Positions 18,176-26,874 of a stretch of DNA of 64,000 nt are shown here, piece after piece. The stretch comes from Algoriphagus sp. CAU 1675. Lineage in GTDB: Bacteria > Bacteroidota > Bacteroidia > Cytophagales > Cyclobacteriaceae. Each line of letters starts with the position of its first letter. Position 1 is the first letter of the stretch. The translations under genes were made by a program, and so were the position numbers. Location of the stretch: the NCBI RefSeq assembly GCF_029222925.1, contig NZ_JARHUI010000001.1:806986-870985 (forward strand). Direction: 5' to 3'. A model generated the notes under the pieces. It was given only the letters and a program-made list of their open reading frames with translations. It was not told the origin of the DNA and did no database searches.

Positions 18176-18997
18176 ATGTCTGTTCATTCCTCTTCAAGTA
18201 TCAAGCGAGTCACCACCCATATTCTTCAGGAAATGAAGGATAGAGGAGAGAAAATCTCCATGCTCACGGCCTATGATTATTCCATGGCTAAAATCGTCGA
18301 TGCAGCTGGGATTGATATCGTATTGGTGGGTGACTCGGCATCCAATGTGATGGCCGGACACGAAACCACCCTCCCGATTACTTTGGATCAGATGATTTAT
18401 CATGCCTCATCCGTGGTCAGAGCCGTGAAGCGTGCATTTATTGTTGTGGATATTCCTTTTGGTAATTATCAGGGAAACAGCTCAGAGGCGCTGAGGTCAG
18501 CAATCCGGATCATGAAAGAATCAGGTGCCCATGCAGTCAAAGTGGAAGGGGGATCTGAGATCAAGGAATCAGTAAGCAGGATTCTTAGCGCAGGAGTACC
18601 GGTGATGGGCCATTTGGGCTTGACGCCACAATCGATCTATAAATTCGGAACTTATACGGTTCGTGCAAAGGAAGAAGCAGAAGCCAATAAGTTACTGGAA
18701 GATGCCAAAATGCTGGAGGCCTGTGGCTGTTTTGCCATTGTCCTGGAAAAAATACCTGCGGCCTTGGCCAAACAAGTAGCAGATAGTGTCAGTATCCCTG
18801 TGATTGGCATCGGTGCAGGAGGTGGGGTTGATGGGCAGGTGTTGGTGATGCACGACATGCTCGGGATCACACAGGAATTCAAACCAAGATTCCTTCGTCG
18901 GTATGCAGATCTTGAAGGGATCATGATGGAAGCCTTCGGCAATTACATTAGGGACGTAAAAAGTATGGACTTCCCGAATGAATCGGAGAGTTACTGA
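18176..18997 (+). CDS. panB: 3-methyl-2-oxobutanoate hydroxymethyltransferase
   Basis: A 273-residue enzyme for the first committed step of pantothenate synthesis, transferring a hydroxymethyl group to alpha-ketoisovalerate. The TIM-barrel signatures [38 protein letters not shown] (metal-binding Asp) and GHLGLTPQS are clear, as is [18 protein letters not shown]. It is the last gene of the waaA-rsgA-PyrR-panB strand run, closed by a strong terminator. Confidence 0.96.
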   Translation: MSVHSSSSIKRVTTHILQEMKDRGEKISMLTAYDYSMAKIVDAAGIDIVLVGDSASNVMAGHETTLPITLDQMIYHASSVVRAVKRAFIVVDIPFGNYQGNSSEALRSAIRIMKESGAHAVKVEGGSEIKESVSRILSAGVPVMGHLGLTPQSIYKFGTYTVRAKEEAEANKLLEDAKMLEACGCFAIVLEKIPAALAKQVADSVSIPVIGIGAGGGVDGQVLVMHDMLGITQEFKPRFLRRYADLEGIMMEAFGNYIRDVKSMDFPNESESY

Positions 18998-19003
18998 TAA
19001 AAA

Positions 19004-19032
19004 AAAAGACCGGGTTTTAATCCGGTCTTTTT
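19004..19032. terminator. Bidirectional terminator after panB
   Basis: The stem AAAGACCGG / CCGGTCTTT with loop GTTTTAAT has A and T runs on both sides and lies between the convergent panB and GH57 genes. Confidence 0.9.
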
Positions 19033-19035
19033 CAT

Positions 19036-20244
19036 TTACAAGGTGGTGGCAACTTTTTCTTTCTCTTTAATCCTCAAAATAAAATCACTCAGGACATTCA
19101 TGTAATTGATAAATGCCTCATACGGGGAGTCATAGGGGCTGAAGTAGGCATGAATGTCTCCGTCAGAAAAGAATTTGGTACACATATAGTAGAAATGGTC
19201 GGAAGTCTGAAGGTAATCCCAATCTCGTTGAATCTCCGGATCATCTATTCCCTTGACTTTGTTTTCCAGTTCATATAGCCGCTCGAAGGCTTCATCTTGT
19301 AAGTCGTTCCCCAGCCAAGCTGTAAGGTCCCGCTCTTCATCCGCCCAGGAGATTGGGGTGGGGACATGGATTTTTCCGACTGGAGAAAGCGCAGCGGCAA
19401 CTTCTGATGGAGTGGAAAAATTGAAATCAGAATGTTTGAAGATTTCCTCTGGGAGGCGCTTCATGAAATCGAATATTCCTGTCTCAGCCCATTGGTGTTC
19501 TCCAAAGGTTTCATAATCCATAAAGAGATTGATCACTTCCTCCTCTTTCGGTATGGCATTAATCCACTTGATAAATTTCTCAGTTGTCAAAGGATAGTCC
19601 TCCCAAGAGCGATTTCCAAATCGGAAGGCAATGTCATCACTGAGCTGGAAATTCTTCAGGAGTACTTTCAGTTTGGGTTCGATGGAATTACAATAGAGGT
19701 AGTTTGGGCTTTTCCATCCCAAGATATGCTTGGCGCCTTCGGTCAAGATGGTTTCATATCCCATTTCCGCAACCATAGCTCCGATCTGATCCGAATAGAT
19801 CAACTCTGTATTTCTAAATGTTTTGGGAGTATAGCCATTGAATAGCTGCTTGATTTTATCTTGGTGTTTTTGTACCAGGCGCTGAAATTCCTCTTTGCTT
19901 TTCAGGGAAGCCAATGAGTGGGCATAAGTTTCATTCAACAATTCCACATGTCCTGTTGCCACTAATTTCTGAAAACTTTCAAGTACATCTGGAGCATATT
20001 CTTCCATTTGATTCAAAAAAGTACCAGAAATGGAAAAGGCTACCTTGAATGCTCCCTTGTGTTGATTGATCAATTCTAACAATAAGGCATTCATAGGCAG
20101 GTAACATTTTTGAGCTACCTTACGAATGATGCTTCGGTTGCTGAAATCATCCCAGTAATAGTGATCATCGCCTATTTCGAAAAAACGATAGGGCTTGAGG
20201 CGATAAGGTTGATGGACTTGAAAGTAAAAGCAGATGGTTCTCAT
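19036..20244 (-). CDS. Glycoside hydrolase family 57 alpha-glucan enzyme
   Basis: A 402-residue GH57 enzyme (alpha-amylase / glucanotransferase type). It opens with FYFQVHQPYRLKP, the family's first conserved block. The catalytic nucleophile is the Glu in FRNTELIYSD, and the acid is the Asp in LFMDYETFGEHQW. No signal peptide is seen, so it should act on cytoplasmic glucan. Its start overlaps the stop of the GT4 gene by 4 bases, within a three-gene glucan operon. Confidence 0.9.
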   Translation of the reverse strand: MRTICFYFQVHQPYRLKPYRFFEIGDDHYYWDDFSNRSIIRKVAQKCYLPMNALLLELINQHKGAFKVAFSISGTFLNQMEEYAPDVLESFQKLVATGHVELLNETYAHSLASLKSKEEFQRLVQKHQDKIKQLFNGYTPKTFRNTELIYSDQIGAMVAEMGYETILTEGAKHILGWKSPNYLYCNSIEPKLKVLLKNFQLSDDIAFRFGNRSWEDYPLTTEKFIKWINAIPKEEEVINLFMDYETFGEHQWAETGIFDFMKRLPEEIFKHSDFNFSTPSEVAAALSPVGKIHVPTPISWADEERDLTAWLGNDLQDEAFERLYELENKVKGIDDPEIQRDWDYLQTSDHFYYMCTKFFSDGDIHAYFSPYDSPYEAFINYMNVLSDFILRIKEKEKVATTL

Positions 20245-21530
20245 GATTGTTTAGATAAAATATTTTGATAAACAGTGACCAGCTTGGCCGCCACATGTTC
20301 CCACTTCAATTTTTTCAGTTCTTCGCTTCCCAACTCTTTAAACATGCGGGAAATCCCGTCGTAGTGGAGCAATGCGAATATGGAATCTGCCATGGAGTCG
20401 ATGTCCCAGAAATCCACTTTGATGGCATTGTTGAGTACTTCGGCTACTCCGGATTGCTTTGAAATAATTACCGGAGTATTGTGTCTTACCGCTTCCAGAG
20501 GGGAAATTCCAAAAGGTTCGGAAACTGAAGGCATCACATAGACATCAGAAATGGCATACATGTGATCCACGTCGTCCCCTTTTAGAAATCCAGTGAAATG
20601 GAATTTCGTGCCAATTCTGAGTTCGGCTACCCGATCAATCATGCGGTTGAGTAGGTCTCCAGAACCTGCCATGACAAAGCGCACATTAGGGTCTCTGTCA
20701 ATGACTTTTTTTGCGGCTTCGACAAAATATTCAGGTCCTTTTTGAAATGTGATCCTGCCCAAAAATGTGACGATTTTCTCCGGTACAGTTTTATTATAGC
20801 TGGATTTGATGATGCTGGCATCCAGTACTGCATTATGCAGGACACTTACTTTATGTTCCGGTATTCCGTAGTATTTGACAATGGTGTTTTTGGTCAGTTG
20901 ACTAACCGCCAAAATGTGATCGGCGGCCTCCATTCCAGCTCTTTCGATGTCATATACGGGTTGATTTACAGACTGGCCGGATCGATCATATTCCGTGGCA
21001 TGGACATGAGCAACCAGTGGTTTTCCACTTATTTCTTTCGCAGCAATACCTGCCGGAAAGGAAAGCCAATCATGGGCGTGAATGATGTCAAAGTCACTTC
21101 GGTCTCGGGCGATTTGGGCTCCTGTCAATGCATATCTGGAAACTTCCTCCATGAGGTTTTTTCCATACTTTCCGCTGAATTCGTATTTGGTGGAGAAAAT
21201 ACTTTCATCCACATCGCTTCGGTCATGTATCGCATAATCTGTGAATTTTTCAAATGCTTCAGGGCCGAGGTAAGGGACTAAAAAGCTGCTGACTTCCAGA
21301 TAGGTTAGGTTTTTCCAAAGCTTCTTGAATCTTTTTTCCCGGTAGTCAATGCTGACATCGCTGGCATTGACAAAGCTGGCCAATGGTTCTTCGTCTCCCC
21401 AGAGTTTGGGTACCACAAAGATGATGTCCTGATTGTGGTGGGCCAAGCCTTTGACCAATCCATAACATGCAGTTCCAAGTCCTCCCGAGATGTGTGGCGG
21501 AAATTCCCACCCAAACATTAAAACTTTCAT
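20241..21530 (-). CDS. GT4 glycosyltransferase, glycogen synthase-like
   Basis: A 429-residue GT-B enzyme. The N-terminal glycine-rich acceptor loop is WEFPPHISGGLGTACYGL, similar to glycogen synthases. HAHDWLSFPAGIAA lies in the N-terminal domain, FLGRITFQKGPEYFVEAA starts the C-terminal donor domain, and the EX7E region is SEPFGISPLEA. It most likely elongates alpha-1,4-glucan; the donor (UDP- or ADP-glucose) cannot be read. It lies between the debranching enzyme and the GH57 enzyme. Confidence 0.88.
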   Translation of the reverse strand: MKVLMFGWEFPPHISGGLGTACYGLVKGLAHHNQDIIFVVPKLWGDEEPLASFVNASDVSIDYREKRFKKLWKNLTYLEVSSFLVPYLGPEAFEKFTDYAIHDRSDVDESIFSTKYEFSGKYGKNLMEEVSRYALTGAQIARDRSDFDIIHAHDWLSFPAGIAAKEISGKPLVAHVHATEYDRSGQSVNQPVYDIERAGMEAADHILAVSQLTKNTIVKYYGIPEHKVSVLHNAVLDASIIKSSYNKTVPEKIVTFLGRITFQKGPEYFVEAAKKVIDRDPNVRFVMAGSGDLLNRMIDRVAELRIGTKFHFTGFLKGDDVDHMYAISDVYVMPSVSEPFGISPLEAVRHNTPVIISKQSGVAEVLNNAIKVDFWDIDSMADSIFALLHYDGISRMFKELGSEELKKLKWEHVAAKLVTVYQNILSKQS

Positions 21531-21542
21531 AAAAAAGTAATT

Positions 21543-23459
21543 TTAGATTCTTTTTACCAATTCCATCATTCTAAGTAATTCAGCAACGCTCCAGGCCTGG
21601 GAAATTGAGCCTTTAGGTCTATGGGGCGCATCTCCATCGTATATTTCCGCAACGGTTCCTACGCCGTATTGGGTCATTACTCCATCAAAGCCTTGAATGA
21701 TTTTTTTGATGAAGTTTGCTCCGGATTTACCATGGAGCTTTATATAGGCTTCAACAAAATGACCTAGGGGCCAAACCCAAACGGTGCCGTTGTGATATGC
21801 ATTGTCCCGACTGATTTGATTTCCGAAGTAATACCCCTTGTAAGCTGGATCTTCTGGAGAAAGAGTCCTTAAACCTCGATTGGTGAGGAGCTTTGATTTC
21901 GTGATTTCCAGAATTTCATCAATCTGGTTTTCGCTTAGCATGGTGTAGGGTAAAGAAGTGGCAAATACCATGTTCGGTCGAATAGACCAATCTTTTTGAC
22001 CCGCATTGACTACATCGGCAAGATATCCTTTGTCTTCATCATAAAACTCATTTAGGAATGAGTCCTTTACTTTTGAAGCTAAGGCTTCTATTTCGGTATC
22101 ACCGGTTAGTTCATGGTAAAAGCATAATGCATTGTACCATAGCGCCTGGATTTCTACAGGACAACCCATTCTTGGAGTTACTGGACCATCCGGGGTCACA
22201 GCGTCCATCCAGGTAAGGGCAATCCCTTCCTGTCCTCCGTAAATCAGGCCGTTTTCAAGCATATGAATGTTGAAGTCTGTTCCAGTTCGGTAGCCGTCAA
22301 TGATCCCTTTTAATTTGTCCAGGTATCTGGTTTGTATTGTTTTTTTATCTCCAGTAAAATAAATGTATTGCTGCAGGGACCAGAAAAACCAGAGGGGGGC
22401 ATCTATCGAGTTCATATTGGTCATTGAGCCGCTTCCTATGTTGGGGAAAAGTGGGCCTTTCAGATCTCGGGACATAGTGTCCATGATGTTTAGGAAAGTC
22501 TCGGTATCCCCGGTGGCAAGCGTCAAGCCAGGTGCCGCAATGAAGGTGTCTCTTCCCCACCATCCAAACCAAGGGTATCCGGCTATGATTCTGGTGTCCC
22601 CGTTTCTCAGGCGGATAAACTGTGTAGCGGAGTTTTTTAGACAATTTTCAAAATTGTTTCTTGGGATTCTCCGGGCAATTTCCTTTTCGAAGGCATTTTG
22701 TCTGGTGGAGGGATCTGCTTCTGTCAGTCCGGCAGAGAAGATTACAGATTCGCCTTTTTTGATATCGAATTCAAAATATCCTGGAACATACAAATCCTCT
22801 TGATATTCATAGCCCCGATCCCGCTCTTGAATGTATTCAATATTGTAATACCAATCCGGGGCAGGTACGAATTCATTTTCTTTCGAAAGTTGCAGGTAAA
22901 GGGGATCGTATGCTTCGTAAAGTTGAAACTTGGCTCCGTCCGGAACCGGTTCAAATTTTTTGTTGATGAAGTTGTTTGCTTTGGAAAGATTGTGATATCC
23001 TCTAAAAGCCAAGAAGGGTGCGATCCGGATTTTGGTAGGCGAATGAGCATCGAGCAGGGTGTATCGGATCATCACACGGTCCCGGTTGGTATCAAGGATC
23101 AATTCCTTCTGAAGCAAAACTCCTCCAACCCGGTAGGTGAGTTTGGGGATAGGTTCGGAGTCAAAATCCTCTAGGTATTTGTGTCCTCTTGGTGAATAGT
23201 TTCCGGGGAATTTGCTGATGCCAAGATTGAAGCTCGCTCCATGCTGAATTACGGTCTCGTGTACGGTTGAGAGCATGACATGGTTCTGTGCGTCGATTTG
23301 AGGCTGTGGGACCACTAAAAGTCCATGGTATTTCCGGGTGTTGCATCCAATAATGGTGGTACTGGTATAGGTACCGGAGCGATTCGTCCGAATTGTCTCT
23401 CTTTCCAGAGAGTAATTCAAATTTATCAATTGTGTTTTATCAAAATGGATATAACTCAT
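21543..23459 (-). CDS. Amylo-alpha-1,6-glucosidase (glycogen debranching enzyme)
   Basis: A 638-residue two-domain protein. The N-terminal beta-sandwich (residues ~1-270) contains GCNTRKYHGLLVVPQ, and the C-terminal (alpha/alpha)6 barrel contains YPWFGWWGRDTFIAAPGLTL and HNGTVWVWPLGHFVEAY, which carry the catalytic acids of GH133. It removes alpha-1,6 branches from glycogen and has no signal peptide. It is the first gene of the minus-strand operon with the GT4 and GH57 genes, 12 bases upstream of GT4. Confidence 0.93.
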   Translation of the reverse strand: MSYIHFDKTQLINLNYSLERETIRTNRSGTYTSTTIIGCNTRKYHGLLVVPQPQIDAQNHVMLSTVHETVIQHGASFNLGISKFPGNYSPRGHKYLEDFDSEPIPKLTYRVGGVLLQKELILDTNRDRVMIRYTLLDAHSPTKIRIAPFLAFRGYHNLSKANNFINKKFEPVPDGAKFQLYEAYDPLYLQLSKENEFVPAPDWYYNIEYIQERDRGYEYQEDLYVPGYFEFDIKKGESVIFSAGLTEADPSTRQNAFEKEIARRIPRNNFENCLKNSATQFIRLRNGDTRIIAGYPWFGWWGRDTFIAAPGLTLATGDTETFLNIMDTMSRDLKGPLFPNIGSGSMTNMNSIDAPLWFFWSLQQYIYFTGDKKTIQTRYLDKLKGIIDGYRTGTDFNIHMLENGLIYGGQEGIALTWMDAVTPDGPVTPRMGCPVEIQALWYNALCFYHELTGDTEIEALASKVKDSFLNEFYDEDKGYLADVVNAGQKDWSIRPNMVFATSLPYTMLSENQIDEILEITKSKLLTNRGLRTLSPEDPAYKGYYFGNQISRDNAYHNGTVWVWPLGHFVEAYIKLHGKSGANFIKKIIQGFDGVMTQYGVGTVAEIYDGDAPHRPKGSISQAWSVAELLRMMELVKRI

Positions 23460-23519
23460 AGGGTAAAAGTTGTATTCCTTGAAAATAGAGTTTTGTAATG
23501 ATAGAAAAAATCAAAAGCA

Positions 23520-23550
23520 AAAAAATAAAGGTTATGTTTCCATAACCTTT
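23520..23550 (-). terminator. Terminator upstream of the glucan operon, after a small ORF
   Basis: The perfect 10-bp stem AAAGGTTATG / CATAACCTTT with loop TTTC is followed, on the minus strand, by TTTATTTTTTT. It closes whatever is transcribed from the 23.55-23.9 kb side (the small ORF and possible tRNA read-through). Confidence 0.85.
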
Positions 23551-23561
23551 AGCGAATTGTC

Positions 23562-23702
23562 TTAAAATCGAATCGGATCTTTTTGAATTTCCTCAAAATT
23601 CCTCAGCGATTCTTCGAATTTCATCATGTAGCTTTTTACCATTTGGATATTGATGGGTTTTACTACCGGAAATCTGGGAGTGGATTGGAACAAAGTAAAC
23701 AT
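23562..23702 (-). CDS. Possible 46-residue small protein
   Basis: A short ORF, starting at ATG 23702 and ending TAA at 23562, encodes 46 residues. It begins MFTLFQSTPRFPVVKPI and ends ESLRNFEEIQKDPIRF. The second half could form an amphipathic helix (MVKSYMMKFEESLRNFEEIQ). Support is contextual: it ends 11 bases before a strong minus-strand terminator and fills an otherwise empty gap between tRNA-His and the debranching enzyme. No family is recognised, and an untranslated stretch remains possible. Confidence 0.4.
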   Translation of the reverse strand: MFTLFQSTPRFPVVKPINIQMVKSYMMKFEESLRNFEEIQKDPIRF

Positions 23703-23767
23703 CCTCAAGTTGGTTTAGTTTGAACAGTTTTGGTCAAATGTTGTGCCAATGAAAACCTGTGTAAATG

Positions 23768-23793
23768 AAAAACCCCTCATAATGAGGGGTTTT
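23768..23793 (-). terminator. Terminator of tRNA-His
   Basis: AAAACCCCTC / GAGGGGTTTT stem with a five-base loop directly after the tRNA 3' end, followed on the minus strand by TTTTT. Confidence 0.88.
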
Positions 23794-23794
23794 G

Positions 23795-23869
23795 GGTGAA
23801 AGACCGGATTCGAACCGGCGACCTCTGGTGCCACAAACCAGCGCTCTAACCAGCTGAGCTACAATCACC
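23795..23869 (-). tRNA. tRNA-His (GUG)
   Basis: The cloverleaf is readable on the minus strand: D arm GCTC...GAGC, anticodon arm CTGGT / ACCAG with loop TTGTGGC (anticodon GTG), and T loop TTCGAAT. The extra 5' G(-1) opposite discriminator C is the histidine identity element. CCA is not encoded. The acceptor arms GTGATTG and CTTTCAC leave two U-U oppositions at pairs 5-68 and 6-67. A promoter and a terminator flank it. Confidence 0.95.
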
Positions 23870-23908
23870 ATTTTTAGCTTTTTTGGGGCTTTTCTCCCAA
23901 TTGGTTTG

Positions 23909-23939
23909 CAAAAGTAAGTAGAATGATTGTTTAGCGCAA
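23909..23939 (-). promoter_or_regulatory. Bacteroidota-type promoter of tRNA-His
   Basis: On the minus strand, TTG (23939-23937), then 20 bases, then TACTTTTG (23916-23909), a match to the -33/-7 consensus TTG-N(19-21)-TAnnTTTG. It lies about 40 bases upstream of the mature tRNA. Confidence 0.75.
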
Positions 23940-23947
23940 GAAGCCGT

Positions 23948-25291
23948 TTATTTATTTGTAGAAAAAATAATCCGTTCTCCTTTTTTCTCCTCGTGGAAGA
24001 TGCCTTCCTCATAAACTAAGTGTCCAGAAACGATCGTATGGGACACTTTTGACTGGAAAGTATGTCCTTCAAAAGGAGACCATCCACACTTTGCAAGGAT
24101 GTTTTCCTTACTTACGGTCCAAGGATCGTTGAGATCAACCAGTACCAAATCAGCATAATATCCTTCACGAATAAAACCTCTGTCAACTATCCGGAATAGC
24201 TTGGCCACATTGTGGCTCATTTTTTCCACGATTTTTTCAAGGGAAATTTTTCCTTGGTGGTAGAAGTCTAACATCGCTACCAAGCTGTGCTGGATCAAAG
24301 GACCGCCAGAAGGAGCTTTAGTGTAAGGCTGGGATTTTTCTTCCAAGGTATGTGGAGCATGGTCTGTAGCGATCACATCAATTTTGTCATTCAAAACCCC
24401 TTGGAAAATCCCATCCCTGTCTTTGGCCGTTTTGACCGCAGGGTTCCATTTGATAAGATTCCCTTTGGTCTCATAATCTTCTTCCGAAAACCACATGTGG
24501 TGGATACAGGCTTCAGCAGTGATTTTCTTTTCCTCGAGAGGGATTGTGTTGTCAAAGAGTTCCAATTCTTTGGCAGTACTAATATGGAGGATATGCAGTC
24601 TGGTACCATGCTTCTTTGCCAAGGCTACCGCCCGGCTGGAGGCATCGTAACATGCTTCCTCTGATCTGATTTTTGGATGGAATTTCACAGGAATATCCTC
24701 TCCATATATTTCCTTGAAGGCTTCCAGATTTGCTTTGATGATATTGTCGTTTTCGGAATGGATAGCGATCAGCATTTTACACTCCCGGAAAATTCCTTCC
24801 AGAACCTCCGGGTTGTCCACCAACATGTTTCCTGTAGAAGAGCCCTGAAAAACTTTGACCCCGCAGACATTTTCTGGGTTTACCTTGAGGATTTCTTCCA
24901 AATTGTCATTGGTAGCACCGAAAAAGAACGAGTAGTTGGCAAGAGAAACTTGGGAAGCCCGCTTGTATTTTTCCTCCAAGAGTTCAATTGTAACAGACTG
25001 GGGTACCGTATTGGGCATTTCCATGTAGGTAGTCGTTCCTCCGGCTACACCTGCCTTGGCTTCTGTGTAGATTTCTGCCTTGTGCGTCAATCCTGGTTCA
25101 CGGAAATGCACCTGATCATCAATAACACCCGGAAGCAGGTGCTTTCCCTTTGCATCAATATGGATATCTGCCGTTTCACTGGACAGGTTTTGGCCGATTT
25201 TTGCAATACGACCTTCCTGGATCAAAACATCTCCCGGACTTATCCGGCCTTCATTGACTATATTTGCACCGGTGATCAGAATACTTTTCAT
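23948..25291 (-). CDS. pyrC: Dihydroorotase (type I)
   Basis: A 447-residue amidohydrolase closing carbamoyl-aspartate to dihydroorotate in pyrimidine synthesis. Metal-site motifs: DDQVHFREPG (residues 58-67), KVFQGSSTG with the bridging lysine, AIHSENDN, HILHIST and ATDHAPHT. The usual HxH of the first motif is QxH here (Q60, H62). I recall the same change in other Bacteroidota dihydroorotases, so activity is still likely. A -7-like TAATTTTG lies at 25329-25322 on this strand. The gene diverges from the helicase gene. Confidence 0.9.
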   Translation of the reverse strand: MKSILITGANIVNEGRISPGDVLIQEGRIAKIGQNLSSETADIHIDAKGKHLLPGVIDDQVHFREPGLTHKAEIYTEAKAGVAGGTTTYMEMPNTVPQSVTIELLEEKYKRASQVSLANYSFFFGATNDNLEEILKVNPENVCGVKVFQGSSTGNMLVDNPEVLEGIFRECKMLIAIHSENDNIIKANLEAFKEIYGEDIPVKFHPKIRSEEACYDASSRAVALAKKHGTRLHILHISTAKELELFDNTIPLEEKKITAEACIHHMWFSEEDYETKGNLIKWNPAVKTAKDRDGIFQGVLNDKIDVIATDHAPHTLEEKSQPYTKAPSGGPLIQHSLVAMLDFYHQGKISLEKIVEKMSHNVAKLFRIVDRGFIREGYYADLVLVDLNDPWTVSKENILAKCGWSPFEGHTFQSKVSHTIVSGHLVYEEGIFHEEKKGERIIFSTNK

Positions 25292-25336
25292 CTTTTCGCT
25301 ATTTCAATTTCGTTTTCCCCCCAAAATTAATGAATC

Positions 25337-26686
25337 ATGAGCAATGAGGCGGTAGGTTTTGATGTATTTAAGCTGAATCGGCAACTATTGGACGCAGTGA
25401 CCGAGTCTGGCTATACCAATCCAACAACGATTCAGGAAAAAGCGATCCCTTTGGCGTTGGCTGGTCATGATGTTTTGGGAATTGCCCAGACAGGAACCGG
25501 GAAAACGGCAGCATATGTTCTGCCTTTACTGATGAAGGTAAAATACGCCCAGGGTACTTTGCCAAGGGCATTGGTCCTGGCACCCACTCGGGAGTTGGTC
25601 ATGCAGATAGAGGAGGTTTGTCATCAATTGGGAAAATACACAGACCTAAGAATCGTAAGCCTTTATGGGGGAATTGGGCCGAAAACCCAAATAGAACAGA
25701 TTGAGGCTGGGGTAGATCTTATCATTTCCACACCTGGACGCTTCATGGACCTTTACAAAAAAGGAGTAATTCTGACCAAGGAGCTTAAAACCATGGTTCT
25801 GGATGAGGCGGACAAAATGATGGATATGGGATTCATGCCTCAGATCCGGGCCATTTTGGAAGTTATACCGGTCAAGAGACAAAACCTGCTTTTCTCAGCG
25901 ACTTTTGCACCTCGTGTCGAGGGACTTGCTGCGGAGTTTCTGGAATTTCCAGAAAGGGTGGAGGTGACTCCCTCAGCGACCACCGCAGAAACCATTGCCC
26001 AGGTCAAATACTTTGTGCCAAATATCCGGACCAAGCTTCACTTACTAGAGCATCTTCTACTGCTGGAGGAAGTGACCAGGGCTATAATTTTTACCCGAAG
26101 CAGAAAAAATGCCGAGGAGGTGTACCAATTTCTGTCCAGGAGCAAATTTGGCCAGGTGCGTGTCATCCATGCCAATAAGGGACAGAATACCCGGATCAAT
26201 TCCATGGATGACTTCAAAGCCGGGGATGTCAGGATTTTGGTGGCAACTGATGTGGCTTCCCGTGGATTGGATGTGTCTATGGTTTCCCATGTGATCAATT
26301 TTGATGTGCCCTTGATTTATGAGGATTATGTCCACAGAATCGGGCGAACAGGCCGCGCTGAAAAGGAAGGAAAGGCGATCACTTTTATCAACCCCGCAGA
26401 AGCTTGGCATTTTGAAAAGATTGAACAATTAATCAGGATGGAGGTGCCTGAATTGGCAATTCCGAAACCGGTGACCATTACTGAAACTCCATTTGCTGAA
26501 AAGCAGATTTATGCCCGGGAACTGGATAAACTGAAACAGAAAGAAAATCCGGATTACAAAGGAGCTTTTCATGACAAGAAAGCCAGACCGAAAAAGAACA
26601 TCGGCAAAGGAGAAAAAATCAAGGCGAGAAAGTCAGGAAATAAAAAGAACAGGAATCAGTTGAAGACTAAGAATAGGAAGAATTAA
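25337..26686 (+). CDS. DEAD-box RNA helicase
   Basis: A 449-residue ATP-dependent helicase with all the core motifs: Q motif GYTNPTTIQEKAIPLA, AQTGTGKT (I), PTRELVMQ (Ia), TPGR, LDEADKMMDMGF (II), SATF (III) and HRIGRTGR (VI). The last ~60 residues are a lysine-rich tail, typical of RhlE-like helicases that bind rRNA or cold-shock RNAs. It is monocistronic. Its stop codon is inside a long stem-loop (26676-26703). Confidence 0.94.
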   Translation: MSNEAVGFDVFKLNRQLLDAVTESGYTNPTTIQEKAIPLALAGHDVLGIAQTGTGKTAAYVLPLLMKVKYAQGTLPRALVLAPTRELVMQIEEVCHQLGKYTDLRIVSLYGGIGPKTQIEQIEAGVDLIISTPGRFMDLYKKGVILTKELKTMVLDEADKMMDMGFMPQIRAILEVIPVKRQNLLFSATFAPRVEGLAAEFLEFPERVEVTPSATTAETIAQVKYFVPNIRTKLHLLEHLLLLEEVTRAIIFTRSRKNAEEVYQFLSRSKFGQVRVIHANKGQNTRINSMDDFKAGDVRILVATDVASRGLDVSMVSHVINFDVPLIYEDYVHRIGRTGRAEKEGKAITFINPAEAWHFEKIEQLIRMEVPELAIPKPVTITETPFAEKQIYARELDKLKQKENPDYKGAFHDKKARPKKNIGKGEKIKARKSGNKKNRNQLKTKNRKN

Positions 26687-26703
26687 TTAAAAAAAATTCT
26701 TCC
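26676..26703 (+). other. Stem-loop over the helicase stop codon
   Basis: A 10-bp inverted repeat AGGAAGAATT / AATTCTTCCT with a 10-base AT loop contains the TAA stop of the helicase gene. No T tract follows directly. A run of 16 T lies 30 bases later (26734-26749), so termination may be split or Rho-independent by the distal tract. Confidence 0.55.
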
Positions 26704-26733
26704 TGATATTCAGTAATTTAAACTAACTAATTA

Positions 26734-26749
26734 TTTTTTTTTTTTTTTT
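26734..26749 (+). repeat. Homopolymer run of 16 T
   Basis: Sixteen consecutive T between the helicase gene and the AT-rich peptide islet, much longer than the T runs of the other terminators here. It may help stop helicase transcription and is a likely slippage and sequencing-error site. Confidence 0.9.
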
Positions 26750-26874
26750 CTAAAATCACTTGCGAGTTCAAGAATTAGGCTTTAGTTTTAAAGATCAAGG
26801 TATTGGCCAATCACCGATTTTTCCCCGGAGTCAAAATGGCTTCGATAAGCGATGTTTTACTAAAATCAAACAAA

